NCBI GenBank assembly: GCA_018901755.1
Contig: JAHIDZ010000020.1
Location: 1-64,000 of the forward strand
From: Nanobdellota archaeon
Lineage (GTDB): Archaea > Aenigmatarchaeota > Aenigmatarchaeia > Aenigmatarchaeales > Aenigmatarchaeaceae
Reading direction: 5' to 3'
Length of the DNA stretch: 64,000 nt
Part shown: positions 10,075 through 20,418 of the stretch, piece after piece
How positions within the stretch are numbered: position 1 is the first letter of the stretch
Layout of the letters: every line of letters starts with the position of its first letter
Made by a program: the position numbers and the translations under genes
Notes under the pieces: generated by a model
Databases searched by the model: none
What the model saw: the letters and a program-made list of their open reading frames with translations, nothing else
What the model was told of the DNA's origin: nothing

Positions 10075-11313
10075 TTAAAGCTTACGCTTTTTCTCAACTT
10101 TTTCAGTTTTCAAATTTTTTTCTTCTTCTTTTATTTCGGGCTTATAAAAAACTTTAATTGCAATTGCAGAATAAATAACTGTAGATAATATCACTATGAA
10201 AACTATATCTGAAATTAAATATCCTTGTTCCATTCCATATTGAATTGGCAATTGTGCTAAAACTGCTGCAGCCAAACCTTTTGGTGTCATTATCTTTACA
10301 ATATTCATTTCCATTTCACTTATCTTCGTTCCAAACATACTAATTTTTACAGCTAAAATTCTTATAAGTATTGCAACAACTGAAATAGCAATTCCATATA
10401 TTGCATATATCGGATTAAAACTACTTATCAAACCAAGATAAACAAAGAAGAATGATCTTACAAAAAATGTTATTTCGTTATTAAATGTTTTTATAATTGG
10501 CCCGATGCTAATTTCTTTTTTTAGTTTTAATCCTTTTGTTATTATTGTTCCATTTCCTAACATTATACCAAAGAATAACATTGCAATAGCACCTGAACCA
10601 GATATTGTTTCAACAAACGAATAAAGTAAAAATAGTGTAGCAAGTGTTAACATATAATCAAATGGTTTACCTTTAAGAAAATCTAACACAAATAACCATA
10701 TCAAACCAGCAACAGCGCCAGCTACTAAACCTATTGAAAATGATGCAGTTATTGTATGCAATATATCATTTGTTACAGTTGATGTAATTGTCTGAATTAA
10801 TGCCATCGATATTACTATACAGAGAGGGTCTGAAATAATTGATTCTAATTCTAATAATGTTTTTACTTCTTCCTTAATTTTTAAACTAGCTACAAGTGAT
10901 ATGACACCAGCTGAAGATGTTCCTCCTAATATTGCACCTAAAAGAAATCCGGTTAATAAATCAAATTTGAATAGAAGCATGGCTATTCCGCCAATAATAG
11001 TAATAGATAAAAATAGTCCCATTACTGATAATAATGTTGCTCTTGGCACACCACGTATGATAGTAAATATATTCATATTAAGTCCCGCGTCAAATAATAT
11101 GAATAGAATAGCAATAGCCGACAGTAGTGGTGATACCGCTATAAACAATGCTCTATCTAAAAGACCAAAAACTGGACCAACTAACAAACCAAATATTAAT
11201 AACCAAACAATATCAGGTATTTTAGTTTTATCAAAAATTATATTTCCTATATATCCTAAAAATATTGTAGCTCCAAAAAGTGCAAGAGCGCCCAATGCTA
11301 ACTGAATGTCCAT
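10075..11313 (-). CDS. CPA-family cation/proton antiporter
   Basis: Multi-TM, 'ILFDAGLNMN', 'GGTSSAGVISLVA'. Confidence 0.85.
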   Translation of the reverse strand: MDIQLALGALALFGATIFLGYIGNIIFDKTKIPDIVWLLIFGLLVGPVFGLLDRALFIAVSPLLSAIAILFILFDAGLNMNIFTIIRGVPRATLLSVMGLFLSITIIGGIAMLLFKFDLLTGFLLGAILGGTSSAGVISLVASLKIKEEVKTLLELESIISDPLCIVISMALIQTITSTVTNDILHTITASFSIGLVAGAVAGLIWLFVLDFLKGKPFDYMLTLATLFLLYSFVETISGSGAIAMLFFGIMLGNGTIITKGLKLKKEISIGPIIKTFNNEITFFVRSFFFVYLGLISSFNPIYAIYGIAISVVAILIRILAVKISMFGTKISEMEMNIVKIMTPKGLAAAVLAQLPIQYGMEQGYLISDIVFIVILSTVIYSAIAIKVFYKPEIKEEEKNLKTEKVEKKRKL

Positions 11314-11405
11314 AATTCTATATCGTTATTTATAATATAAATAAGATGTATCTGTATTACAAATCTTTATATTGAAAAACTCTTATTATTAGTTAAGGTA
11401 TTTAT

Positions 11406-12350
11406 ATGATATTTCAGATAACAACTTTACTAATTTCATTATTGTTTTTAGTAAAATCAAGCAATTTGACTATAAAATATTCCATAAAACTTTCTCATCT
11501 ACTAGGAATAAGCAGACTAGCTATAGGGTTTCTATTCATATCATTGGTTACAACACTACCAGAAATAACCATTGGTATTATGGCTAGTGCTAGTGGAAAT
11601 GGACTACTTAGTGTTGGAAATCTTCTTGGTTCTGGTATAGTGAATATATCTCTAGTATTCGGTGTTATATTATTACTAGCGAACATATCGATACGAAAAG
11701 AAGATTATAAAGAAATAGTTAGATCTATTTCAGTTGTATCTATCATTGTTCTGTTTTTATTATTTCTAGGAGAATTAGACATTATATTTGGTTTAGTTTG
11801 CATAATAGTATTCGTACTCTTTTTCCACAGTGTATACAAAAGTAACTATCATCTTAAAACTAAAACTAAAAGATATACTGGATTAAAAACCGTTGAAACA
11901 GTTAAAACACTTTTCTTTGCTTTCTTTTCTATAATGATTGTTGTTATTAGTGCAAAGTTCTTAACAGATTCTGCTGTAGCAATTTCTCAAATTCTTAACG
12001 TGCCTGAAGCATTGATAGGAGCAAGTATTATCGCGATTGGAACATCGGTACCAGAACTATCAATAGCAATTGTTGCCATCCGAAAAAAGAATTATTCAAT
12101 GGCAATTGGAGATGTCATGGGAGCAACAGCTATAGACATGACACTTGTTATGGGCATTACCTCATTATTTGGAACGGTACTAATGGGCCCAGTAGCTAAC
12201 TTTTTAATAGCATTCTTACTGTTTTCCGGTATGGCTCTCCTATTTTTAACAGCAAAAATAAAATGTAGAAGAATCGATGGAATTATACTTATTTCAATTT
12301 TCATTCTATTTTTAATTGGACTAATTAACTATCAATTATTCTTTATATAA
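11406..12350 (+). CDS. CaCA-family sodium/calcium exchanger
   Basis: Repeated 'SLVTTLPEITIG..GNLLGSGIVNI' and 'AIGTSVPELSIAI..GDVMGATAIDM'. Confidence 0.88.
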   Translation: MIFQITTLLISLLFLVKSSNLTIKYSIKLSHLLGISRLAIGFLFISLVTTLPEITIGIMASASGNGLLSVGNLLGSGIVNISLVFGVILLLANISIRKEDYKEIVRSISVVSIIVLFLLFLGELDIIFGLVCIIVFVLFFHSVYKSNYHLKTKTKRYTGLKTVETVKTLFFAFFSIMIVVISAKFLTDSAVAISQILNVPEALIGASIIAIGTSVPELSIAIVAIRKKNYSMAIGDVMGATAIDMTLVMGITSLFGTVLMGPVANFLIAFLLFSGMALLFLTAKIKCRRIDGIILISIFILFLIGLINYQLFFI

Positions 12351-12370
12351 TGGATTTCTGAATAATTATT

Positions 12371-14224
12371 ATGGCGCAATTGAAGAAAGATATTGGATTT
12401 AAAACATTATTACTTCTTACAATAAATGCAATACTCGGAACAGGCATATTCTTTCTCCCCGCGCTTGGTGCATTACATTCAGGACCGGCCTCAATATTGT
12501 CTTGGATAATAATGTCAATTGTTGCAATCTTTATTTCATTTTATTTTGCAGAACTTGTAAGTATGTTCCCTAAAGCTGGTGGAACATATGAGTTTGTAAA
12601 ACAATCATTCGGTGAAGTGCCTTCTTTTCTAATTGGTTGGATTTCATGGGTTATTGCTAATATAACTACCGCAATGTTAATCGTGGGTGCTGTTTATTAT
12701 CTTTTACCTGGCGCATCATTCCTAGTTAGTTTATTAGTATCAGTTTTCTTCATATTGCTTTTCAATTTTATAAATTACCGTGGAATAAAACAAAGTTCAA
12801 AAATGGTAATGTTATTTGGTATATCTACCATATCCGTAGTTTTGTTGTTATCAATATCTGGTTTATTTTTTATTAAAACTTCCAACTATACTCCATTTTT
12901 TGTATTTCCAGCATCTACAATATTTCTTACTATATTTTTTATAGCTGAAACATATTTTGGATGGGAAACTACAACTTTCCTAGCCGAAGAAGTAAAGGAT
13001 GCTAAAAGAATACTTCCAAAAACACTTATTGTAGCAACAGTAATCATATCAATATTAGCAATCTTATTAACAGTTGTTTCACTTGGTGTTATAAATTGGA
13101 GCACATTTAGTTTAGAAAAAGCACCACTTGTCTCTTTGGCTGCCGTTATATTTGGAAATGATATTGCAAAAATTCTATCTGTTATTATATTTATTCCAAT
13201 CATCGGAACAGCTGCCGGATGGATAGTATCTTCACCTAGACTTTTGTTTGCAATGGCAAGAGATAATGTCTTTATATCTGATGTGAAAAAAATACATCCT
13301 AAATATGGAACACCACATATTGCAATACTACTTCAAACAATAATGACAATATTACTAACACTAGTTGCATTTGGGAATTATACTTACCTACTGTCATTAT
13401 TACTCCCACTCGTTCTAATAATGTATTCAGTAGTTCTTGCATCAGTTATCAAATTAAGAATAACAAAACCTAAATTAAAAAGATATTTCAGAGCACCATT
13501 TGGAATAATAGGACCAGCATCTCTAATTGTATTTTTCATATATTTATCAATTCTATGGTTGCAGGAATCAAATATAATTGATATATTCCTATTTGCCATA
13601 GGTTTAATATTATTGGGTATACCTGCATACATTATAATTAAGTTGCAAACAGATCGTAAATTTATAGAAAAATTCTTCGATAGAATAGGACCAATATATA
13701 ATTTTTATGTATTAAAATTACTAATACGATCGAAACATAGAAACGAAGCAATAGAACATGCAAATATAGATTTTAATGATATTGTATTAGATTATGGTTG
13801 CGCAAGCGGTGCACTAACAAAAAAATTATCTAGTATAGCCAAGCATGTAATTGCTGCTGATATATCTCAAGGTCAATTGAAAAGAGCAATTAAAAAATTA
13901 AAATATAATACACCAAATATTACATACATTAAAACTTCTCGGGCGGCACCTTTCAAAAGAAATATGTTCGATAAAATTATTTCTATAATAGCATTAAGCT
14001 ATTTCATAAATCCGAGAAAAGAATTAAGAAAGCTCTATATCTGTTTAAACCCAGGTGGAATAGCAAGCTTTCTCACAATTATTGCTCCGACAATAACAAC
14101 ACATCCATTCTTAAAACATGATAATGAAATAAAAACTGTTTTCAAGGAAGCAGGCTTCAGAGATATTATCGTTGAAAGAAAAGGAAGATTTGTAAAATAC
14201 ATTTATATAACAGCGAAGAAATAA
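12371..14224 (+). CDS. APC amino-acid permease fused to a C-terminal SAM-dependent methyltransferase domain
   Basis: 'LLTINAILGTGIFFLPA' permease start; C-terminal 'DIVLDYGCASGALTKKLSS...IAADIS'. Confidence 0.85.
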   Translation: MAQLKKDIGFKTLLLLTINAILGTGIFFLPALGALHSGPASILSWIIMSIVAIFISFYFAELVSMFPKAGGTYEFVKQSFGEVPSFLIGWISWVIANITTAMLIVGAVYYLLPGASFLVSLLVSVFFILLFNFINYRGIKQSSKMVMLFGISTISVVLLLSISGLFFIKTSNYTPFFVFPASTIFLTIFFIAETYFGWETTTFLAEEVKDAKRILPKTLIVATVIISILAILLTVVSLGVINWSTFSLEKAPLVSLAAVIFGNDIAKILSVIIFIPIIGTAAGWIVSSPRLLFAMARDNVFISDVKKIHPKYGTPHIAILLQTIMTILLTLVAFGNYTYLLSLLLPLVLIMYSVVLASVIKLRITKPKLKRYFRAPFGIIGPASLIVFFIYLSILWLQESNIIDIFLFAIGLILLGIPAYIIIKLQTDRKFIEKFFDRIGPIYNFYVLKLLIRSKHRNEAIEHANIDFNDIVLDYGCASGALTKKLSSIAKHVIAADISQGQLKRAIKKLKYNTPNITYIKTSRAAPFKRNMFDKIISIIALSYFINPRKELRKLYICLNPGGIASFLTIIAPTITTHPFLKHDNEIKTVFKEAGFRDIIVERKGRFVKYIYITAKK

Positions 14225-14231
14225 TTAGTTT

Positions 14232-14693
14232 ATGCTAGTAAAGAACATAATGACTAAAAAAGTTATATCTGTTAAAGAAATGGATAGCCTAGAAGATGTT
14301 CTTAAAAAATTCTCAAAAAATAACATAACAGGAGTTCCTGTTGTAGACGCAAATGGTAAATTGAAAGGAACTGTAACAGAATCAGATGTGCTTAAAACAA
14401 TAGATATATGTCTACCTAAAATTAGATTTGATAACCAATCATCATTTTCTTTAATCCTTGAATTTGTAAAAAAGCCAAATATCGAACTATTAAAACAAGG
14501 AAAACATTGTAAAAAAATTAAAGTAAAAGAATTTATGAACAAAGATGTTGTAACCATTGCTCCTAATGAAGATATTACAAAAGCGGCTCAGCTTATGAAT
14601 AGAATTGATATCAATAGATTAATTGTTGTAGATAATGGAAAAGTTGTCGGTATTATAGCAAGAGCCGATATCATACGATCTCTGGCGAAATAA
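14232..14693 (+). CDS. Tandem CBS-domain protein
   Basis: 'IMTKKVISVKEMDSLEDVLKKFSKNNITGVPVVDANGKLKGTVTESDVL' and a second copy. Confidence 0.9.
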   Translation: MLVKNIMTKKVISVKEMDSLEDVLKKFSKNNITGVPVVDANGKLKGTVTESDVLKTIDICLPKIRFDNQSSFSLILEFVKKPNIELLKQGKHCKKIKVKEFMNKDVVTIAPNEDITKAAQLMNRIDINRLIVVDNGKVVGIIARADIIRSLAK

Positions 14694-14694
14694 A

Positions 14695-15339
14695 TTATTT
14701 ATTCAATTTAACTATATATGAAATGTCTAATTTCTTTAACTCTATTATATTCAGCTTTGCTTTATTGAATATCTCTCTTAATTGTTTTTCAGTAAATTGC
14801 TCAGAAATACCAACATCATACTTACTCTCATAATGCACTGTGGTTCCTTCTATTTTCTTTATTGGGAAATTAACTTTTTTATAGAGTTTCATTCTTTCCT
14901 CAAATGCATTCTCAGAGAAAACACTTATTATTATAGTTCCATTATCTTTCATAACTCTTTTCATTTCATCAAGAATCTTAAATTTATCATCTCCAAAGTT
15001 AGCGAACGTAGTCATACATATTACATAATCAAATGATTTATCTTCAAAAGGAAGACCTTTAGCTTCAGCGAATATTATCTTAACTTGTGAATATTTTGAA
15101 AATTCTTTGTTAACTATTTCAATAGATTCTTTATCATGTTCTATACCAGTAAGATTTTTCGTTACAGAAAGTATATCCTTTAAACTTCTCCCATCACCAC
15201 ACCCAATTTCTAAAACAGTTGCATCTTTTGTTATATTTGAACGCAAATATTCTCCTTCTTCTTTAAACCATTTTATATAAGAATCCGGTAAAGTATTCAA
15301 CACATCTTTCCACATTTCAATATCATATTCTTTTGACAT
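14695..15339 (-). CDS. SAM-dependent methyltransferase
   Basis: 'ATVLEIGCGDGRSLKDI'. Confidence 0.85.
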   Translation of the reverse strand: MSKEYDIEMWKDVLNTLPDSYIKWFKEEGEYLRSNITKDATVLEIGCGDGRSLKDILSVTKNLTGIEHDKESIEIVNKEFSKYSQVKIIFAEAKGLPFEDKSFDYVICMTTFANFGDDKFKILDEMKRVMKDNGTIIISVFSENAFEERMKLYKKVNFPIKKIEGTTVHYESKYDVGISEQFTEKQLREIFNKAKLNIIELKKLDISYIVKLNK

Positions 15340-15355
15340 ATGATGATCACAATAA

Positions 15356-15431
15356 TGGGGCCGCGAACGAGATTCGAACTCGTGTCAAAAGCTCCACAGG
15401 CTTTCATCCTAACCACTGGACGATCGCGGCC
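15356..15431 (-). tRNA. tRNA-His(GTG), intronless
   Basis: Acceptor GCCGCGA/TCGCGGC, G-1, anticodon loop CTGTGGA, T-arm ACGAGTTCGAATCTCGT, CCA encoded. Confidence 0.95.
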
Positions 15432-15468
15432 ATAACTAAGAATTAATTGTTCTTTGAATTTTAAAAGC

Positions 15469-16065
15469 TTACGATATGACCAAACATATGTTCTGACTAT
15501 CATTTTCAGTCAATTTTTGTTCTACTTTAAAACCAGCTTTCTTTACAAGTTTTAGAAGTTCTTCTTCATCAAAAAGATAATAATATCTTGCATAAGTTGT
15601 TCCTTTGTATGTCCATGGTTCCATTATCTCTTTTCCTTTAGCTAAGTTTTCTTTAGTATTTTTATTCCAAACCGCTAAAAAACATTTCCCATTTAGAACA
15701 CGTCTAACTTCTTTCAGTGAAGCCAGATGTTCCTTTGGATGTATGTGCTGAAGGGCCTTCGAGTATATAATATAGGAGAAAAAACGATCTGAAAATGGTA
15801 TTTTTCGTGCATCCGCAACTTGCAAATTAACAATCATTCGATTCTTCGTGCAAAACATTCTAGCTTCATCTATCATTTTCTCTGAGAAATCTATACCATA
15901 TAATTCAGAATTCTTGAATATCGTTAAATTAACACAATTACCGCAGCCAAGATCAAGTATTTTTCCTTCCCAATTACTAACTTTCATTATCTCTATTGGA
16001 TGTGGTCTCTGATGTTTATTAGACCAATCTTCAGATATCTCATCATAAACTTCATGTAATTGCAT
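15469..16065 (-). CDS. SAM-dependent methyltransferase, Trm9/ALKBH8-like
   Basis: 'MQLHEVYDEISEDWSNKHQRPHP' and 'KILDLGCGNCVN'. Confidence 0.75.
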   Translation of the reverse strand: MQLHEVYDEISEDWSNKHQRPHPIEIMKVSNWEGKILDLGCGNCVNLTIFKNSELYGIDFSEKMIDEARMFCTKNRMIVNLQVADARKIPFSDRFFSYIIYSKALQHIHPKEHLASLKEVRRVLNGKCFLAVWNKNTKENLAKGKEIMEPWTYKGTTYARYYYLFDEEELLKLVKKAGFKVEQKLTENDSQNICLVIS

Positions 16066-16070
16066 AATTA

Positions 16071-16673
16071 TTATTTCTGTTCTTTAGAACTGCGTTTCGG
16101 TTCTTCAGAATTACGATATATGATTCCATTAAATAATCTTAACAAAATCTCTAATACATATACAAATAATAAATATCTCAAAACAAGAGGAAATAGAAGC
16201 GGAAAAGTAGAGATTCTTTCTATTACGAGCTCCATCGAAAAATAGGTAGGATCAACTATGAATATACCCAAAAGTACAAATGGTATTAGTTTTGCCAGAT
16301 CCTTAGAAAGATCTTCATTATAATATGCGGCCATTCTTACAGCTGATACAATAGTTATAGACGCTAACAACACATTCTCAATAGACATATTTTTTGCTAA
16401 AAGAAACAAAAAAACTGAAAGTAATAAAAACCATAAAAATGATACCAGCGGGAACAATATCAGATATTTTATAACATATCCACCAATTCCCTTCTTTTCG
16501 AATATTTCTTTCTTAGCCAAATTCCGATAAAAGTGCCATATTACTATTGCATAAAGAACCATACCAATTGAATATGCTAAAAGTGTTATTAGTTGACTTT
16601 CATAACCTAAAAATATCATAGATAAAAACTGATTTATGCTTGCAATAATTCCCGATGGATCAACCATAAACAA
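16071..16673 (-). CDS. Membrane protein
   Basis: Several TM segments. Confidence 0.55.
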   Translation of the reverse strand: MFMVDPSGIIASINQFLSMIFLGYESQLITLLAYSIGMVLYAIVIWHFYRNLAKKEIFEKKGIGGYVIKYLILFPLVSFLWFLLLSVFLFLLAKNMSIENVLLASITIVSAVRMAAYYNEDLSKDLAKLIPFVLLGIFIVDPTYFSMELVIERISTFPLLFPLVLRYLLFVYVLEILLRLFNGIIYRNSEEPKRSSKEQK

Positions 16674-16718
16674 TCATATCAGTCTTGGTTTATATATTTT
16701 GCTGAAACATAAAGAATC

Positions 16719-18104
16719 ATGAAGAAGGTTGTACGTTCATTATCAGGGATAGTTCCATTGTCCGTGATGCTCAAACCATATCCGTGCAAACATGGCAAAT
16801 GCATATACTGCCCAGCTCAAGAAAATGTTCCAGAGAGCTATACTAAAACATCGCCCGTCGTTTTACGAGCAGTAGCTTGTGACTACGACCCTGAACGACA
16901 GGTGAAAGCAAGATTAAAGATATTCGGACTCATGGGGCATCCTACAGATAAAATTGAACTTATTATAATGGGTGGAACTTTTTCTAACTATCCTCTAGAT
17001 TATCAAAAAGAATTCATTAAAAAATGTTTTGACGGAGCAAACGGAATTGTTTCTAAAGACCTAGAAGAAGCACAGAGAACCAATGAAACTGCTAAAAATA
17101 GAATCGTTGCACTGTGCTTAGAGACAAGACCAGATTTCATAAACAAAGATACAATAAATCAAATGCTTGAATACGGATGCACACGAGTTGAAATCGGTGT
17201 ACAGACACTAGATGATGATATTCATAAAATAATTAACCGTGGACATACTATAGAAGATGCGATACACGCGACACAGTTACTAAAAGATGCTGGATTTAAA
17301 GTATATTTTCATATGATGATCGGTCTTCCTGGGTCGACTCCTGAAAAAGATATAGAAATGTTTAAAACATTATTTAGTGATGAACGATTCCAACCTGATG
17401 GCATAAAGATTTATCCCACTTTTGTTATCAAAGGAACAAAGCTAGAAGAGATGTATAGAAAAGGCAATTACAAACCATATTCAGCTGAACAGATTGTAGA
17501 TATTATTGTCGAGATTAAAAAGACAATTCCAAAGCATATCAGGATAATGAGAATTATGAGGGACATCCCAGCTGAGTATATTGCGTCCGAATGCGTTTAT
17601 TCTCACCTAAGAGATGAAATTCAAGCAAAATTAAAGGAAATAAATGTCAAATGCAGATGCATTCGTTGCAGGGAAATTGGATATTTCCTTAACAAAGGCG
17701 GAGAAGTTGACATAAATAATATTAAATTAAATCGAATAAATTATGACGCATCTGGTGGCAAAGAGATATTTCTGAGCTATGAAGATGTTAAGAATGATAC
17801 GATTGTTAGTTTATTGAGATTGAGAATTCTGCACGAATCTTTCAGAAAAGAAATTACAAATAAAACTACTATAATAAGAGAAGTCCATACTTACGGCCGG
17901 CTGACTCCGATAAACAATTTACCTGATAAAAACCAATTGCAACACCGAGGATTCGGAAAGATGTTAATTAAAGAAGCCGAACGAATCTCCAGAGAGGAAT
18001 TCGGTTGCAACAAAATGATTGTTATAAGCGGAGTTGGAGTTAGAGAATATTTCTATAAATTAGGATACAAATTAGACGGACCTTATGTTTCTAAGAAACT
18101 TTAA
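16719..18104 (+). CDS. elp3: Elp3 (radical SAM + GNAT; tRNA U34 modification)
   Basis: 'CKHGKCIYCPAQENVPESYT', C-terminal 'QHRGFGKMLIKEAE'. Confidence 0.92.
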   Translation: MKKVVRSLSGIVPLSVMLKPYPCKHGKCIYCPAQENVPESYTKTSPVVLRAVACDYDPERQVKARLKIFGLMGHPTDKIELIIMGGTFSNYPLDYQKEFIKKCFDGANGIVSKDLEEAQRTNETAKNRIVALCLETRPDFINKDTINQMLEYGCTRVEIGVQTLDDDIHKIINRGHTIEDAIHATQLLKDAGFKVYFHMMIGLPGSTPEKDIEMFKTLFSDERFQPDGIKIYPTFVIKGTKLEEMYRKGNYKPYSAEQIVDIIVEIKKTIPKHIRIMRIMRDIPAEYIASECVYSHLRDEIQAKLKEINVKCRCIRCREIGYFLNKGGEVDINNIKLNRINYDASGGKEIFLSYEDVKNDTIVSLLRLRILHESFRKEITNKTTIIREVHTYGRLTPINNLPDKNQLQHRGFGKMLIKEAERISREEFGCNKMIVISGVGVREYFYKLGYKLDGPYVSKKL

Positions 18105-18457
18105 CCAATATATGCATTCGGTCTCTGTACCTGAACAGGTGATGGATTTGACGTCTTGTCTGGTTTCATTTTTTTAAGATATTCTTTATATTTCTTCCAC
18201 ATTTCTTTTCCTTTATTTCCTTTTAGAATTTTAACTATTTCATGTTTTGGAAGTGATAATTTGTCAGATTTCGGAGAATAATCTACTATAGCTATATCAT
18301 TGTTCTTAACGGTCTTTCCAAGCTTTGAAGAAATATCAAATGTAAGAATATTTTCGTCCCACATCTCCAATGTAATTTGTATAGATGTATTAACAGATTT
18401 AATAGATTTATCTCCCGATGAAAACACTTCAATAACTTTTCCTGGATGGAATATCAT
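18101..18457 (-). CDS. Conserved archaeal hypothetical protein downstream of L21e
   Basis: 118-aa ORF overlapping L21e stop. Confidence 0.5.
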   Translation of the reverse strand: MIFHPGKVIEVFSSGDKSIKSVNTSIQITLEMWDENILTFDISSKLGKTVKNNDIAIVDYSPKSDKLSLPKHEIVKILKGNKGKEMWKKYKEYLKKMKPDKTSNPSPVQVQRPNAYIG

Positions 18458-18747
18458 TGTACCGCCTTAAGATGTTCTGAAGGTGTTATCACTGTTTTAA
18501 ATTTATTACCGTCTCTTAATTTTATTATATATGCTCTTCCTCTTTTGCCAGTAATTTCACCTGTTAAACCCTTGAATCTTCTACATGGCATTGACTCAGC
18601 TGAAGCTGATTCTATAACTATAGCAACACGTTGGCCTGTTTCGAAGTTTTTAAAATATTGATTAACAGTAACTCTTGTTGATTTTCTCAACTTTTTTCTT
18701 GTGCTTCGATGTTTACCATGCGACTTTCCATGTGTCATATTAATCAA
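18454..18747 (-). CDS. rpl21e: 50S ribosomal protein L21e
   Basis: 'SHGKHRSTRKKLRKSTRVTVNQYFKNFETGQRV'. Confidence 0.92.
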   Translation of the reverse strand: MINMTHGKSHGKHRSTRKKLRKSTRVTVNQYFKNFETGQRVAIVIESASAESMPCRRFKGLTGEITGKRGRAYIIKLRDGNKFKTVITPSEHLKAVQ

Positions 18748-18795
18748 ATCAAATTATATTTGAATGTTTATAAATGTATAAGTACTTATAAAATT

Positions 18796-19344
18796 ATGCT
18801 AATTTTTGGGCTGACCGGTCTTGCGAGTTCTGGTAAAGGTGAGGCTTCTAACTATCTTAAATCCAAAGGATTTGAAAAATTCGTTTTCTCAGACATACTT
18901 AAAATAGAAGCACAAAAACGCGGAATTTTAACTGGAAACTACGAAGAACAGAAAAACATACTTTCTAAACTAGGCGATGAACTTAGAAAAGAAACTGGTA
19001 AGATGGAAGTGTTGGCAATAATGCTTGTTGGTGAAATTAAAAAAAGAAATTTAGATAAAGTTATTGTTGATGGGTTTAGAGCGCTAGAAGAAGCTGAAAC
19101 GTTTAGAAACAATTTTTCAAATTTTAAATTAATTTTTGTAGATACGCCTGAAAAAATAAGATTCGAACGAAGGAAATTAGAAGATCCAACAATTAAATTT
19201 GAAGAGTTTTTAGAACGAGATAAAAGAGATATAGAAAAGAAAGGTCTTGGAAAAGTTATAAAAACCTGTAATATAACTATAGAAAACACTGGAAGTAAAG
19301 AAGAATTATATAAAAAATTAGATAAAATAATTAATCAAGTTTAA
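18796..19344 (+). CDS. P-loop nucleotide kinase-like protein (dephospho-CoA kinase-like)
   Basis: 'MLIFGLTGLASSGKGEASNYLKSKGF'. Confidence 0.75.
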   Translation: MLIFGLTGLASSGKGEASNYLKSKGFEKFVFSDILKIEAQKRGILTGNYEEQKNILSKLGDELRKETGKMEVLAIMLVGEIKKRNLDKVIVDGFRALEEAETFRNNFSNFKLIFVDTPEKIRFERRKLEDPTIKFEEFLERDKRDIEKKGLGKVIKTCNITIENTGSKEELYKKLDKIINQV

Positions 19345-19804
19345 ATATATTTAGATTTGGTTCTGATATCTTTTCAAAAACAACTCCTGCCTCTTTGAAT
19401 AATTCTTGAGAATCTTTAGAAGGATAATTTCCTGAACAAACAACTCTTTTTATTTTAGCATTAACAATCATCTTAGCACATAAAATACATGTATCATGTG
19501 TACAGAACAATGTACCACCGCTTATATTGACTCCGTGTAAACCGGCCTGTATTATTGTATTTTGTTCTGCATGTATTGCTCTACATATTTCGTGTTTCTC
19601 TCCAGATTTAATATTATTTTGATCTCTCAAACATCCTAATTCTAAACAGTCTTTTATTCCAGAAGCTGCTCCATTATATCCAGTAGATAAGATTCTTTTA
19701 TCTTTTACAATTATAGAACTAACATGATGTCTTTTGCAAGTCGATCTTTCAGCTACCAAAAAAGCTATCTTAATAAAATATTCATCCCAATTAGGTCTTA
19801 TCAT
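19331..19804 (-). CDS. dCMP deaminase-like
   Basis: 'HAEQNTIIQAG' and 'CTHDTCILCAKMIVNA'. Confidence 0.9.
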   Translation of the reverse strand: MIRPNWDEYFIKIAFLVAERSTCKRHHVSSIIVKDKRILSTGYNGAASGIKDCLELGCLRDQNNIKSGEKHEICRAIHAEQNTIIQAGLHGVNISGGTLFCTHDTCILCAKMIVNAKIKRVVCSGNYPSKDSQELFKEAGVVFEKISEPNLNIFKLD

Positions 19805-19835
19805 AAAATTAAAATGAGCATTAAAGCATTTAAAA

Positions 19836-20336
19836 TTATGTATATTTCATTTTTTCCAAAGATCTTAGATTCATACATTGAAGTCCTCCATTTCCAGGAA
19901 CAGCTTGTGTATATACCATAACACGACACATATCACCGTCTCTATATGTCGATATTCTCGTTTCTCCCTCTTCTATATGAAGGGTTCTAGTATCTTGATA
20001 TTCCCAGCCTTCAGACGGTATTAAACTTGTATTAAATGCATATGTGTGAACATCAGACACTATTCGTCTAATTCTCTCATTACCTTCTTTACCCTTCTCT
20101 GTAATACATACTCTTACATCTGATATCGTTCTCTCATCTTTAAGATTACCAAAACAATATGAATTTTCTTTAATGATTTTATCTGCTTTACAATTATCAG
20201 TTCCACAATTTTTTTGATCACATTTAAAAGAAATATCTAACCTTGTTTTTCTTGGTTCTGGTTTTTCAAACCATGTTGCTTCTAACAATTCTTTTAAAAG
20301 ATTGTCTACATCTTCTCGTTTTCTCTCAAAACTCAT
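19836..20336 (-). CDS. Hypothetical protein
   Basis: 166-aa ORF. Confidence 0.45.
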   Translation of the reverse strand: MSFERKREDVDNLLKELLEATWFEKPEPRKTRLDISFKCDQKNCGTDNCKADKIIKENSYCFGNLKDERTISDVRVCITEKGKEGNERIRRIVSDVHTYAFNTSLIPSEGWEYQDTRTLHIEEGETRISTYRDGDMCRVMVYTQAVPGNGGLQCMNLRSLEKMKYT

Positions 20337-20418
20337 TCCAATTGACCCCCATTTGGCATAACAAAAGAATTGTATAAGGTACTATATAAAAGTGATGTGG
20401 CATTCGACAAAAAACGTT

